This document shows, piece by piece, positions 23,155 through 35,600 of a DNA stretch of 64,000 nt. The DNA comes from Melastoma dodecandrum (lineage: Eukaryota > Streptophyta > Magnoliopsida > Myrtales > Melastomataceae). Below the pieces are notes generated by a model. The model made no database searches. It was not told the DNA's origin and saw nothing but the letters and a program-made list of their open reading frames with translations. The stretch is from the NCBI GenBank assembly GCA_029817715.1, contig JARUPY010000434.1, positions 1,116,001 through 1,180,000 on the forward strand, in the 5' to 3' direction. The translations under genes and the position numbers were made by a program. Each line of letters starts with the position of its first letter. Position 1 is the first letter of the stretch.

Positions 23155-23379
23155 AGGTACGTATATCTACACATGAATTTACAGGTGACCAAAAGTAAAT
23201 AGGCAGTTGGGTACACACGCGTAAGCGAATTAACTTACCATTTTGACGCTTTAGTTAATTCCAATATGTTACTTGCATAATTTGTACAAAGTTGTCCGAA
23301 TGTCAGCTGTAATTTCTAGCATCTTAGATGCGTTTTACACAATTAGAATTACAAAAGTTCGGTTCATTACATTATCACC
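23155..23379. other. Spacer with no recognised content
   Basis: AT-rich; probably the remaining end of the Mutator-like element or older sequence. No terminal repeats were recognised. Confidence 0.4.
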
Positions 23380-25355
23380 CCTAGGAGAATGCATCAACCC
23401 TTCCTTTTTTATGGCCATTTTCAATAAGAAATGTGCTTAGCCTTTCATACCAAGCTCTAGGAGCTTGTTTCAGGCCGTACAAGGCTTTAGCAAGCTAAAA
23501 GACATTGTGATGATACTTAGGATCCTCAAATCCTAGAGGTTGTTCCATGTAGACTTCCTCTTTAATATCACTATTTAGAAAGACATTTTGTCATGTCCAT
23601 ATGACATAGTTTGAAATCAATATAACACACATAGGCTAAATAAGCTGAATAGCTTCTAAACGTGCCAGAGGTGCAAATGTTTCGTTATAGTCGATATCCT
23701 CTCCTTCAGAGTTTTCTTTAGCTATAAGTCTAGCTTTATTTCTTACCACAAAGCCTGACTCATCTAGCTTGTTTCAGAAAACCTACTTGGGTCCCACAAC
23801 TAAACGTTCCTTTGGTCTCGGAACTAACATCCACACTGTTTCGTTCAAATTGATTAAACTCTTTGTGCGTAGTAATGATCCATCCTGAATTTGCAAAAGA
23901 TTCAACAATTTTACCTGGTTGAGAAAGAAACGTGGAATGTTAACATAAAATGCTTACGAAACGGCTCGTCTGTATGCCCTTATGCATGTCCCCAATTACT
24001 TGCTTTTTGGGATGTCTTTTCTTGTATAAGATGGGCCCATATTCAAGATATGATCCTTAAAATGCAAACTCTCTCAAGTCATCTCTGAATGTTCGTCTTT
24101 GGACCGATTTTCTACATAACTATCATTGGGAGCAACATAGCTCTTAATCTGTTCTGTACCAGCAGTAAGATGTGAGCAGTTTCATCATTTATCACAACTT
24201 CCTCTATATTTTGAGAGTCATTGATGATCACATTGTTCGTCTCTTTGAAAAATCGAGTTCCCCTGTTGGAAACTCGATATGCCTCGTTGAATTCAAAATA
24301 TCTATGAAATATTCTTCATCAGACCTAGTATCGAATTTTCCAACAATATCCCCAAGAGCCCTTAGTATGAAACATGGCCTATCAAAGGGATGAAAATATG
24401 AGATGTTAGGCTTTCTGGCTTTGTATAACTCATATGGTGTTTTCTTAGTGTCTTTTGAGTATGCACTCGGTTAGACACCCAAGATGTTGTGTCAATAGCC
24501 TCAGCCCACAGGTTTTGCAGTTCTTTACTTTCAAACATCATCATTCTTGCAATAACTAGAAGAGTCATATTCATCCTCTTACCGACTCCATTCTGTTGTG
24601 GAGTATATGGTGCATTGAAGTTGTGTTCTATGTCGTTGCTGTCATAGAAGGAAGCGAACTCATGGTTTCCAAATTCGGTTCCATGAATTGTCCTTAAGCT
24701 TTTAAAAGAGGTTCCCTCTCATTTTGCATCTTTATGACTAGACTCTCCAACACATTGAATCTATCACTCTTGTGGGCCAAGAATCTTACCCAAGAGTACC
24801 TTGAGTAACCATCCATAGTTACCAAACAATATTTTCGTCTCTTAGACTCTGTGTACTGGTATGACCAGACATATCCATATGTAGAACTTCCAATGGTCGT
24901 ATTGTGGAAATATAACATTTACTCTTAAAAGAGACTCTGGTTTGCTTTCCTAATGAAAAGGCTTCACAAAAGTTGTTATCTTCAAAAGAAAACTTCGGTA
25001 ATCCTCTTACCAGCTCATTTTTAGCAACCTATGACAATAATTGGAAATTTATATGTCCTAATAATAGTGATTGCATCTTTGTTTGAACAAAGCATTTCTT
25101 AGTGGACACAGAGCTATCCTGTGAGATGATGTATATGTCATCCCTTTGTTCAGCAACAAAATATACTTTGTTGTCTGAAGAGAACATCCTTCTGCATTAA
25201 AGGTCATATCATAACCTTTATCACAAAGTTGACTCACATTTAATAGATTATTTTTTAATCCTACAACATGCATAATCATAGTCAACGACGGAGAAATAAT
25301 CATATTACGTACCACGAAAAGAGTACCTTGTTTAGGTAACGAATTTAGTTCCAAT
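23380..25355 (-). mobile_element. Degenerate SIRE-like copia remnant (protease, integrase, RT)
   Basis: Minus strand, same order and wording as element A at the left end. From 25354: LKNNLLNVSQLCDKGYDMTF (end of protease region), 24918-24694: RKYCLVTMDGYSRYSWVRFL and AHKSDRF (integrase core), 24574-24362: LQNLWAEAIDTTSWVSNRV (integrase end), then to about 23380 reverse transcriptase words such as [13 protein letters not shown] in several frames. Many stops and frameshifts; no LTR recognised. Clearly older than element A. Confidence 0.8.
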
Positions 25356-25599
25356 GTGGGTGGTTCTTTAATTGATGGTTTCGTCGATGAGATCGACCAC
25401 TCTAATAGTTAAACCCTAGGCATGTGTTGCATCTATCTTGCTTCTTCTGTACTCTTCTCTTCATATCTTGGTATAAGGAATATTGATACTTCTTAAGGTG
25501 AGATGCTTGGGTACAACTCCAGAATATCTTTATATATGATTTTGTCAATGATATCAATGAAATGACACTCATCAAGATTGTCAAGCATATTCATTACAT

Positions 25600-27300
25600 T
25601 ATAATGCTAAACTTTACCTCCTAAACGTGAACCCTCATTATTAATTCACTTTTCTGTACATGGATAAGAGTTCTCCCTTTAGCAAGAAATGGCCTACTAA
25701 GAATAATAGGATCTCGCTATCATAATCCAATATCACAAAGTAAGCGAGAAAATCAATTTATTAACCATAACTAGTAGATCTTCTATGATCTATCAACAAG
25801 TTGTAATGTCCCAAAAGGAGGCTTTACCTAGTAAGGCCATAAGATTGATGCTTGCTCCTAAATCACAATGAACATGTCAAGAAAATTGAATTCCAGTATT
25901 ATATGGGATAGTGAACATACCAGATGCTTCACTGCCATAAGGTTGATGCTTGCTATTTTTGCAATATTGCACTACACTCCTTAGTTAAAGATATGGTCGT
26001 GTACACACCAATCTACTTCTTCTTTGATAAAACAACCTTAATGAAATTCACATAACTCAACATCTGTTGCAATGCTTCCGTAAACCAGTTGATAATTTGC
26101 AACTTTTGAAACACATCTAGAAATTTTCAAAACTACAACTCATCATTTTTCTTTTTAAAACGTTATGTAAATGGAACAGGAGGAATTATTGGAGATGAAG
26201 TAGCACTTATCTTTGTTGATACAATGGAACCGTCTGAGTGCTGCTCACTATGCTTCTTATTTATCTCACTTACCTTGTTGTTTCGATGTTGTTCTCGAGC
26301 CCGCTTCTTCTCCTATTCCATCATGTCAAGCATCCTTGAAGTCGCGTCCATTCTCTTTTTGGGTTCCACTTAGTGTTGCTTGGTAGTGTTCCATGTAGTC
26401 TGTTGTTTAACGAACTTGTGATTTGGCCAATTTGAACTGGTAACTTTTTAAATGAGGTGACGTGATCCTTCAATATAACAACTTGTTTCTTTTTTGAATA
26501 CCTCTTGATTCATAAGCTGCTTTAACAGTTCCTCCATGTTTAACTTGTTTTCTACAACTGTTGATCGTGATGGCGCTACGATCCCTTGAGGTTGATTTAA
26601 TCTCAATGGTATTGCTGGTGCTCCTTGGCTGTTACTACGCGAAAAAATTTGAATGATTTCTTCATCTAGGATTGTATGACTTAGAGTAGAGGTTGTTTCG
26701 AGAATTGCTCGCCACATAGTTCACTTCATTGGGCTTCACATGTTGTTCCATCACCTGAAATTCAAAATTTATAACATGAGACTTATTAGCAAATTGATTT
26801 AAGTTCAGAGCACGGTACTTCCTTGGTTCCATTTGGCCACTCAAGTATGTCAACTGATTGACTGAATGAACCCCAACTACACCTTGAGTAGATGTCTTTG
26901 TTTGACTATTGTTGGCAATCTGCTAGAACAATTAAAGAGACTCATGTGAAGTCTTGTTCGTCAGGGTCCCTCCTGCAGCTAAATTGATCTTCGATTGGAA
27001 TGGTTCTACCACACCATCATAAAAACTATAATATGACATTCATTTTGGAATCTCATGTAGGGCACAATCTTAGTACTTCCTTGAACCTCACCCATGCCTC
27101 ATAAAAAGACTTCATGCTTTGTTGATGGAAAGAAGAGATCTCGTTCTTTAGCCTCATTGTCTTGCTTGGTGGGTAGTTTGGCTAAAAATTGCCTTGACTG
27201 CTCATCCCACGTGTTCATAGGATCTCATGGCAGTAAGTAAAGTCATGCCCTCGTCTTCTCCCTTAAAGAAAAAAATGAACATTCTCAATAATACAGCTTC
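25600..27300 (-). mobile_element. Athila/Tat-like gypsy gag remnant
   Basis: Minus strand from about 27300 downward: SFYEAWVRFKEVLRLCP, FYDGVVEPFQSKINLAAGGT, LTNKTSHESL, then NQLTYLSGQMEPRKYRALN, NFEFQVMEQHV and NNLYSKSYNPRW, the order of the gag C-terminal half in Athila-like elements. Further down, 26717-26448 includes MEELLKQLMNQEVF. Frames are broken by stops, including a TGA in place of the family Trp in PKWM. Its 5' part is probably the fragment at 33018-33500, separated by the inserted gypsy. Confidence 0.7.
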
Positions 27301-28012
27301 ACGCAACACTGTTTGACACGAGTTGGATCAAGTAAGGTCAAGTCGAGAAGAACGATCGAGCTGGGGACTGTTTCATGTTGTTAAAGAGTTCGAGTTCATC
27401 TGTTGACTCGGGAAGGCTAAGTGATACATGGACGGTCGTCGCTTTGCTCACACCTCAACCACCATCGCTTCATGGAGGCTTGCTCGTCATCAATTAAGCG
27501 AGGCAATGTAATACACCGAGCGATGAAGTCATTCAGGCGACGAAGTCAGGTTTAAGGAGGAACCAACCCCTCAATATGGTTGCATTCAATTAATAACTTT
27601 TGGGCTTTTCTTTAATTAGTTTTCATTTGGCCTTTCTGTTTAGGACTTATCTATTTGGGTATTTTTTTTTCAATCCATTATAAATAGGGTGTCTTGTTAG
27701 GGTTAGACAGAACAATATGAAGAATTTTTTTCCTAAATTTGACAACCGTCAAATTCTCTCTTGAATTTTGCGCTACTTCTCTTATCGTTTGGTAGATTTC
27801 CAAGTGTGGCGAGAATTATTCGAGCGTTCCCATAGTGGTGGTGTATCTGTATCCGGTTGTGAGGCGTTGAACCCTCGTGACAGTCCCAGTGGTGTGCGTC
27901 GGATGTATATGTGGTCGTTTGAGTCCTGTTCCATTGGTTTGTTTCGTCATTCATCGTTCAATTCGCTTTCGCTATTATGGCAGTTTATACCCGTTTTCGG
28001 TGAGGATTCACA
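27040..28012 (+). repeat. 5' LTR of the gypsy element, including an antisense gag-derived stretch
   Basis: Repeated at 32035-33018 with many substitutions. It contains CATTATAAATAGGGTG (TATA-like) and ends GAGGATTCACA five bases before the primer site. The first 260 bases, shared by both copies, read as Athila-like gag on the minus strand, so either the LTR captured gag or the duplication extends beyond the true LTR. The start is therefore uncertain. Confidence 0.72.
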
Positions 28013-28017
28013 TAAGT

Positions 28018-28034
28018 TGGTATCAGAGTGCAAG
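28018..28034 (+). other. Primer-binding site for initiator Met tRNA (gypsy)
   Basis: TGGTATCAGAGTGCAAG just inside the LTR end, complementary to plant initiator Met tRNA. Confidence 0.85.
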
Positions 28035-30082
28035 GTTTCTTATGATGGCGAATATATTTCGACGCGGGAAGACGTTAGATAAAGCTCGTTCGGCATGCCT
28101 CAGACAAGAAATTAAAGAGTTGCTACAATAGCTGCAGATGCTTCACGCAGAAATGGGGTCTCCCAGACCACAATTTCCTTGACCATATGAGGAAGAAGAA
28201 GAGAATCCCTTTGTCAATAATTTCAGTGATGGGGAGTATTCTAGGCGAGAACAAAGGGAACGACATCCCGCCCGAACTAACAATATGCGATTGGACATCC
28301 TGAAGTTCGAAGGAAATATAGACCCCGAAGAATTTCTTGATTGGTTTCACTCGATAGAGAGGGTATTCAAGTACGAAGATATAGCCGAAGATAGACAAGT
28401 GAAGATTGTAGTGCTCCAACTTGGTAAGTTTGCGAGTTTGTGGTGGGATAATCTGAACCAGCAGTTTCTCGAGAGGGAAAGAAGAAGATTCGCTCGAGGG
28501 ATAAGATGAAAAGAGAGATGAAGACTCGTTTTCTACCCGAGCGGTTTCGTTAAGATTTGTTCATTCGATTTAACTCGCTACGACAGTATTTGAGTGTTTC
28601 TGAGTACACTCAAGAGTTCGAGCAATTAATGTTATAGTGTTATATAACTGAGGCCTCGAAGCAGACACTAGCCAGGTATATTAAAGGGCTGAAAACTCAC
28701 ACAACGGATGCTATCGAGCTGCAACCTTTGGAGTTTTGTGGATGTATGCAACCTTTCCCATAAAGTTGAGAAACAATAAGCTTGGAAAGCACTCGTAAGA
28801 GCAGCAATGAGGAACCCTCCTTTCAGCAAAGGGAGTTCGTCCTCGAGAACTCCAATATCGACTAATAGCTAGGATAAGGCAAAGGTTGATGCTTGACCAC
28901 CCCAAACACTAGTGGTACGAGGAAGGGTTTTAAGTGTCAAGGAGTGGGGCATATAGCCTCTGAGTACTCAAATCGATGAATCGACACTGTTATGGAGCTT
29001 TCATATGATGATCAGGTGGAGGATCGAGAAAGAGAACCCTTTTGGGATGTCGAAGAATAAGTTGGAGGAACCCGACGATGGCGAGTTAAGTAATTCGAAA
29101 GGCCCTTGACGCAAATGTAGTTCCGAATGAAGTCGATCGACAAGAGAGGATATTTCAGACCCGATGCATCATGTAGGAAAGGTGTGTCACGTGATAGTCG
29201 ACAGTGGGAGTTTCACTGATGTGGCCTCCACTACCATGCTTGGCAAGCTGAAATTTATCGACCAAGCCACATCCTCGACCACACAATCTTCAATGGTTGA
29301 GAAAGGAGAGTGATCTCAGGGTGACTAAGCAAGTGATGATTTTGTTGATCATTGGTCAAAACTACAAAGACACGGTGAGTTGTGATGTGGTGCCCATGGA
29401 TGCCTGTCACTTGTTATTGGGGAGGCCTTGACAATATGATCGACGAGCCGTTAATGATGGGTACAAGAATACATATTTCATTATTCTTGGTCAAAAGAAG
29501 GTTACTTTTCTTCCACTAACTACCCAAGCTTTAATCAAGCTGTCGCAAGGAGATAGAGAAATTAATTCGAAGCCAGTTGAGTTGACTCGAGCTATTCGTG
29601 AAGAGAAGTGTGTATACATGGGGTGTTTGAGGGAGGAGCAGAACAAGCTTTCGCCCTATCTCCTCGAGTACAACAGCTTCTACAATAATTTAAAGATGTG
29701 TTTCCATAAGAAATGCCTGGAGGACTCCCTCCATTGAGGGACATATAATATCATATTGACCTCATTCCTGGTATGTTGTTACCGAATCGACCAGCCTATC
29801 GTTGCAATCCGGATGAGGCTAATGAGCTCCAGCAAGAAGTCGACGAACTTATACGAAAGGGGTACGTCTGAGAAAGCCTCCGCACTTGTTTCGTACTAGC
29901 AATACTCGTTCTGAAGAAAGATGGTTCATGGCGTATGTGTTCAATAGTCGAGCTATCAACGAGTTACATGGATCAAAGGTGTTCTCGAAGGTGGACCAAC
30001 GAAGTGGCTACCATCAGATTCGGATGAAGGAGGGAGACGAATAGAAAACGACATTCAAGACTAAATTTGGACTTACGAGTGG

Positions 30083-30433
30083 ATGGTTATACTGTTTGAT
30101 TTATCGAACGCCCCGAGCACCTTTATGCGGCTGATGAACCAGGTGTTTCGTCATTTCATTGAAAAATTCGTTGTTATTTATTTTGATGATATCCTCGTTT
30201 ATAGCCACAACGAGGAAGAACATATGAGTCACCTTAGACAATTGTTCGAGAAGTTGAGTGAACAACGTCTGTTTGGGAATAGCCAGAAGTGCGAGTTTAT
30301 GATATCCAAGCTTGTCTTCTTGGCATACTTATCTCAACGGATGCTATCCATGTCGATGAAAGCAAGATCGCGACTATTCGTGATTGGCCTATTCCCAAGA
30401 CAACATATGATGTCAGGAGTTTTCATGGCCTAA
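30083..30433 (+). pseudogene. Gypsy reverse transcriptase fragment
   Basis: Open stretch with [19 protein letters not shown] and the catalytic YFDD in [12 protein letters not shown], followed by [15 protein letters not shown]. Upstream, the frame is broken by stops; downstream, the thumb continues in another frame ([20 protein letters not shown]). Part of the element at 28013-32034. Confidence 0.85.
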
Positions 30434-30642
30434 CGTCATTCCAATTAAGAACTTCAATGCTATTGCGGCCATTATGACGGAGTGTTTGAAAGGAATGACT
30501 TTCGAGCAGTCAACAACAGCTCCATCATGCTTTGAATTGCTAAAGAGTCGTTTGTGCGAAGCGCCAGCATTAGAACTTCTGATTTAGCGAAATTGTTCAA
30601 AATCGAGTGTGATGCCTCGAGATTGGTATTAGTGGCATATTA

Positions 30643-31070
30643 TTGCAATATGGTCTACCGGTCTCATACTTCAGTGAGGAGTTAGACGGTGCTCGACTGA
30701 ATTACTCGACTTATGATAAGGAGTTTTACTCATTTATTCCAGCACTAGAGACATGGAGTCATTATTTGATGCCTAGGGAGATTGTCATCCATACTGATCA
30801 TGAGGCCTTGACGAATATCAATGGGCAAGCCAAATTCAATTGATGACATGTGAAATGGGTGAAATTTATTCAATCATTCACGTTCATATTGAAACATAAA
30901 TCTGGAGTGAAGAACGCACTCGCTGATGCGTTGTCGAGGAAAGCAGCTCTTGTGGCCAGAATGGAATCGAAATTCATTGTATTCGAGTTAATAAAGGAGT
31001 TGTATTCAAATGATGCAGATTTGGAGAGGTACACAAGGCATGTTTGGAGAAGCCTTGCGAGCAATATCAC
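30643..31070 (+). pseudogene. Gypsy RNase H fragment
   Basis: Two open stretches in one reading: [20 protein letters not shown] and [20 protein letters not shown], then after a TGA codon HVKWVKFIQSFTFILKHKSG and NALADALSRKAAL. These are the RNase H signatures of Ty3/gypsy pol, lying between RT and integrase. Confidence 0.85.
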
Positions 31071-31406
31071 CTGCTCAATGGTATTCTTTTTCGCAAAGCT
31101 AAGCTATGCATTCCTTAGAGTTCCATTCAAGAGCTTCTTATACGCAAGGTGAATGGAGGAGGACTTTCCGGGCACTTTGGTGTCTGGAAAACGCTCGAAA
31201 TGCTATTGCAGCATTTCTACTGGCCTATGATGGCTAAGGACGTCCACAGGTTAGTTCGACGATGCGCAACGTGTCAATGAGCAAAGAGTCACATCCAACC
31301 ACAAGGACTTTACATGCCGTTATCCGTAGCTGATCAACCACAGGAGCACGTGAGCATGGATTTCGTGCTTGGATTACCATGAACACAATGACAAAAAAAC
31401 TCGATC

Positions 31407-31685
31407 ATGGTGGTAATTGATCGGTTCTTTAAGATGACTCACTTTATTGCATGCAAGAAGACAGACGATATGTTTCACGTTGTAGACCTATATTTTCGAG
31501 AGGTTGTTCGATTGCATGGAGTTCCTTTCTTGATAGTGTCTGATCGGGATGCCAAGTTCATGAGCTACTTCGGGACAAAGCTTTTATTCAGCGCAACATG
31601 TCATCCGGAGACAAATAGACAAACCGAGGTCGTGAACAAGAGGGCTATGGGAAGTCTACTTCGAGCTCTGGTGTCCAAGAATTAG
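31407..31685 (+). pseudogene. Gypsy integrase core fragment
   Basis: [39 protein letters not shown] and RDAKF include the second catalytic Asp of the DDE triad; the first (MDFVLGL) lies just upstream behind stops. [17 protein letters not shown] is the region of the third catalytic residue. The frame ends at a TAG after VSKN. Confidence 0.85.
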
Positions 31686-32034
31686 AAGGATTAGGACATT
31701 AAGATTTCACAAGCTAAATTCGCTTATAATCGAGCCCCCCATTCGACACTCGAGCTACACCATTCGAAGTGGTGTATGGTGTTAACCCGTAAATCCCAGT
31801 CGAGTTATTACCAATGCTTAGTCAGGGTATTCTCGAGAAAGGTGCGGCTTGACGAGTCGAATAGATGATGAAGCTCCACGCAAAGATTCGAACCATTATT
31901 GAGCAGCATAATGAGAAATATTAATTAAAGGAATATCGAGGTCGAAAGGAGCGAATATTCCGACCAGGAGATCTTGTCTGGGTTCAGTTGCGAAAGGAGA
32001 GGTTTCTAACAAGGAGGAAGAATAAGCTTTGATC

Positions 32035-33018
32035 TAACATCCACTCTGGTATCTCATGATGAGGGCATAATCTTAGTAATTCCTTAAACCTCACCATGCC
32101 TCATACAAAGACTCCGTGCTTTGTTGATGAAATGAAGGGATCTCGCTCCTCAGCCTCATTGTTCGGCTTGGTCGGTAATACTTGGCAAAAGATTACCTTG
32201 AAAGCTCCTCCCAGGTGTTCATGGAATCTCTTGACAATAAGTAAAGTCACATCCTCGTCCTGTCCTTAAAAAAAAAAAGGAACATTCTCAATAATACAGC
32301 TTCGAGCAATACTCCGTTTAATGCGAGTTTGATCAAGTAAGTTCAACTTGAGGAGGTGTCGAGAGGAACGATCGAGATGGGGACTGTCTTCATGATGTTG
32401 AAGAGGTCGAGTTGATGTGTTGACTCGAGAAGGCCAAGTGATAAAAGGACAATCGTCGTTTCGCTCACACCTTAGGCATTGTCGCTTCATGGAGGCTTGT
32501 CGTCATTGAGGCAATGAAATGCATCGAGCGGCGAAGTCATTTAGGCAACGAAGTCATGTTTAAGGAGGAACCAACCCGTCAATAGCCTAGTTTCTTTTAA
32601 TTAATAACTTTTGAGCTTTTCTTTAATTAGTTTTCATTTTGGCTTTCTATTTAGTGCTTATCTATTAAGGTTAGTTCTTTCTCATTCCATTATAAATAAG
32701 GTGACTTGTTAGGGTTAAACAAAGCCTTATGAAGAATTTTTTCCAAAATTTGACAGCCGTCAAGTTCTCTCTTGAACTTTGCGCTACTTCTCTTATCGTT
32801 TGGTGGATTTCCATGCGTGGCGAAAATTATCCGAGTGTTCCCATAATCGGTGGTGTATCTGTATCCGGTTGTGAGGTAACCCTCATGACAGTCCCGGTGG
32901 TGCGTTGGCTGTATCCGTGTTCGTCTGAGTCTTGTTCCAGTTGTTTGTTTTGTCGTTCTCTGTTCAATCCGCTTTTGTGATCATCGTAGATTCTACCTAT
33001 TTCCTGTGAGGATTCGCA
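32035..33018 (+). repeat. 3' LTR-side repeat of the gypsy element
   Basis: Copy of 27040-28012, ending GAGGATTCGCA. It starts directly after the truncated integrase with sequence that reads as gag on the minus strand (CPHHEIPEWML), then the LTR proper with CATTATAAATAAGGTG. The copies differ by numerous substitutions and small indels, so the insertion is old. Confidence 0.75.
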
Positions 33019-33500
33019 TCACTGTTGTATTTTAAAGTGTCACATAAATCCTCAAAACGGGTTAGATGTCAATGTTAATCCTTGTTCGGTAGGCCGCCAA
33101 GGCTTTAATTTTCGATCATGTTGAGTATGACTGGCTTGATCTCGAAGTTGTTCACCAAGATAGCTGTCCGAAGAAAACTTATCGGCTGATATGGCGTTAG
33201 CTGAGTAAAATCTTGCATTGTTCTCCACTAAAGTGGATTTCCTATTTGATTTTTATTTCCATGTTCCTTTTTATCATCTGTCCTTTCTTATCGTTGCTCT
33301 CTTCATTGGGCACAAAACATTCGCCTCAATTTCTAGATCAAACTGGAATTTTTTTTTCCTCGGTGCATACACCTATGAAGACACAAAAAAGAAGTTTAAT
33401 ATAAGAAGGACTTGATCTTAAAAAACTATTTTCGTGAATGGGAAATAATTCTGTTAATAATTCCTCGACAACGGTGCTAAAAACTTCTTCGATGGTATGA
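33019..33500 (-). mobile_element. Athila-like leader and Asp-tRNA primer-site remnant
   Basis: On the minus strand, GTTTTTAGCACCGTTGTCGA (around 33470-33492) resembles the TTTTTGGCGCCGTTGCCGGG primer region of Athila/Tat elements. It points leftwards, toward the minus-strand gag at 27300-25600, as if both were one element split by the gypsy insertion. No open frame. Confidence 0.5.
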
Positions 33501-34740
33501 AACCCGCAAGTGCAGTGGTCGTACAAATAATAAAGTAATTAATAAAATTCGTTCCAATGGAATATTATTTCAGAAAAATTCTAACGATCAACGATGAACA
33601 ACCATGACGTAATTAAATCAGATTTCGAGAAAGAAAATTGACAAGAACTCAATAGCAACAAAACACAAGAATTAATTAAATGAGAAAAACTAAGCGTTAT
33701 GATTTTCTTCAATATTTCTCCATATCACTCAACCCCCTTTTTCACTAAATTGTCCAAAACATGTTTACTGACCTAAGATTCTTAGCCACTTTTATGCATC
33801 ATGTTTACTGTCCTATGATTCTTGTCACCAAAACCCGTATATTCTTATGGAATTATTAGTTAAATCAAGTTCATTAAGTTCCAAGATCTAACTACACAAA
33901 ATAAGTATGTATATTTCAATCGTACTTGTAAAATTAACTCGATTCGTCGACGTTAACTTAGGCTATTTTTCCTCTTTTTCAATCTAAAATCCCCCTCCCG
34001 AGTTTAGATACGTAAGGAAATCAACATGGATTGTTGATTAAACAATCACATGCATTAAGCATAAGATAAAATAAATAAACAAGGTCTTAGTAGCATTAAA
34101 TCAAAGAGATTCAAGAAAGATTTGGTAACATATTAGGTTCCATCATAACCCTTGAATGGAAGTGTAGTTCATCATTAAATTGACAAAAAAAACAAGAAAA
34201 TAAAGCTAGACATCGTCGTGAGCTTAAAATCTAACAAACTAAAACTCCCTTCTCTCGGCTCTCCTCTGGCGACTCCCTTGACCACTTACAATATCTCATA
34301 AGATTCAAGGAAATATTAAAAAGATCTTTTCATCTTGTGCGGACACACAAGATTCTCGCGGGGCTACACTAGCCTTTTTATCCCTGTCTGCTCTGTTCGT
34401 GTGGCCACTGACCACACTAATGCTTCTGCCCAAATTTTACGCTTGACAATTTCACCTTCTACCTTCTTGGCCTTCATCCTTCAACACACCTTCTTTGATA
34501 AGGAATTTGCGTCATATCAACTCACGTACTTTCATTGAACATAACGAATACAAAAGTACCCATGCAAATGACTAAAATGAAAATAGCATACAAACTAGCT
34601 AGATGTGTATAGAAATATCAGATATATGACACTAATTAGGCTATGAGATACCCCCAAACTTGACTTTCGCTAGCCTCGATCAAAATAGAAAAAATGCAAT
34701 GCAACTAGAACAAATTTAAACCAAACTTAATGTACGCACA
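33501..34740. other. AT-rich region, possibly decayed Athila LTR
   Basis: Lies just outside the minus-strand primer-site remnant, where that element's LTR is expected. No LTR partner or ends recognised. Confidence 0.35.
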
Positions 34741-34759
34741 CCACAAGCCCTCTCGCACG

Positions 34760-35600
34760 CGTCCTGTTCAGATGACACGAGGAACCGGGATCGCTCCCCT
34801 TAGCCCATCCTATCAACGTCTCGACTTGAGCGTTGGGTGCTATGGAGGCGACCGGGGTGGATCCTTCCTCGGTTCCAAATCGGGTCTGTCAGGCCCTTTC
34901 CGATCGTTTCCATAATCCTTAGGAGGCAACAGGCGAAGAGCGCAGCATGGTTTGAAAAAGGGAAGGTTCGAGATGATCCAGAGTGACTCGTATTGCCTTC
35001 CCCTCATGGATGATGCCTCTGTAAAAAATGTTTGTTGTTGTTGCTTAGCTTAGGTAAACTAATACGGAGTCGCCATCGACTTATTTTTATAAAAGACAGT
35101 TTAAATCGAAAAAACAATTGGTTCAGGGATTCCTTTTTGCTACCTTTCAAACTCACATCCATTTGCTTTTCCTTCAAAACGTGTCTTTAGTTACAGGCGT
35201 CGGACCTGATCTTTACGTCAAACCGAACTCATATAAATGATTTTCGGTCATTGGACTTGATATGGGCTTTGGGCCTAAACTCATGTATCAGGGTTACGAG
35301 CATTAGTCCCGATCCAGGCGTTGGACCCAAACTCATGTGAGACGATCCCAAGCACAACAACAACCAATTATTTAAATTAAAGTAGCGAAAAGGGATCATG
35401 ATCTACCTGAAGCCCGTCGGGATGACATTTCATCGACTAAGGCGTCGTCAGCTGGGATTGCTTTAGTGAAACATCCACTGTGGTCGAACCATGCGCGTCA
35501 TCTGTTCTTGAATGGTCTTTGTGATCCGCCTTGTCAAATCCATGAGAGTTCTTGTTCAAATTTCCATGCAGAATAAAACGAAAATTTGGTGGTTATTATG
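34760..35600. repeat. Dispersed repeat, copy 1 (likely gypsy LTR or leader)
   Basis: Shares many words with 52860-53670 in the same order: GAAGCGAAGCATG-like, CCTTCCCCTCATGGATGATG, TACGGAGTCGCCATCGACTT, ATTGGTTCAGGGATTCC and CCATGCARAATAAAACGAAAA. No coding frame. Confidence 0.7.

Larger units (their letters stand above)
28013..32034 (+). mobile_element. Ty3/gypsy internal region, gag-pol, degenerate
   Basis: Plus-strand order: gag (28285-28509, LDILKFEGNIDPEEFLDWFH and KFASLWWDNL), CCHC-like knuckle with two cysteines lost (GFKCQGVGHIASEY, near 28930), protease VIVDSGSFTDVAS (29190), reverse transcriptase ([39 protein letters not shown] with YFDD at about 30176-30187), RNase H (30643-31070, [27 protein letters not shown]) and integrase (31250-31990, [37 protein letters not shown]). 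Integrase ends at RRKNKL near 32030, roughly 100 residues short. There are many stops. Lineage within gypsy is uncertain. Confidence 0.85.

Noticed and set aside
28018..28034. tRNA-like sequence
   Set aside because: It is complementary only to the 3' end of initiator tRNA and adjacent to an LTR, so a primer-binding site and not a tRNA gene.
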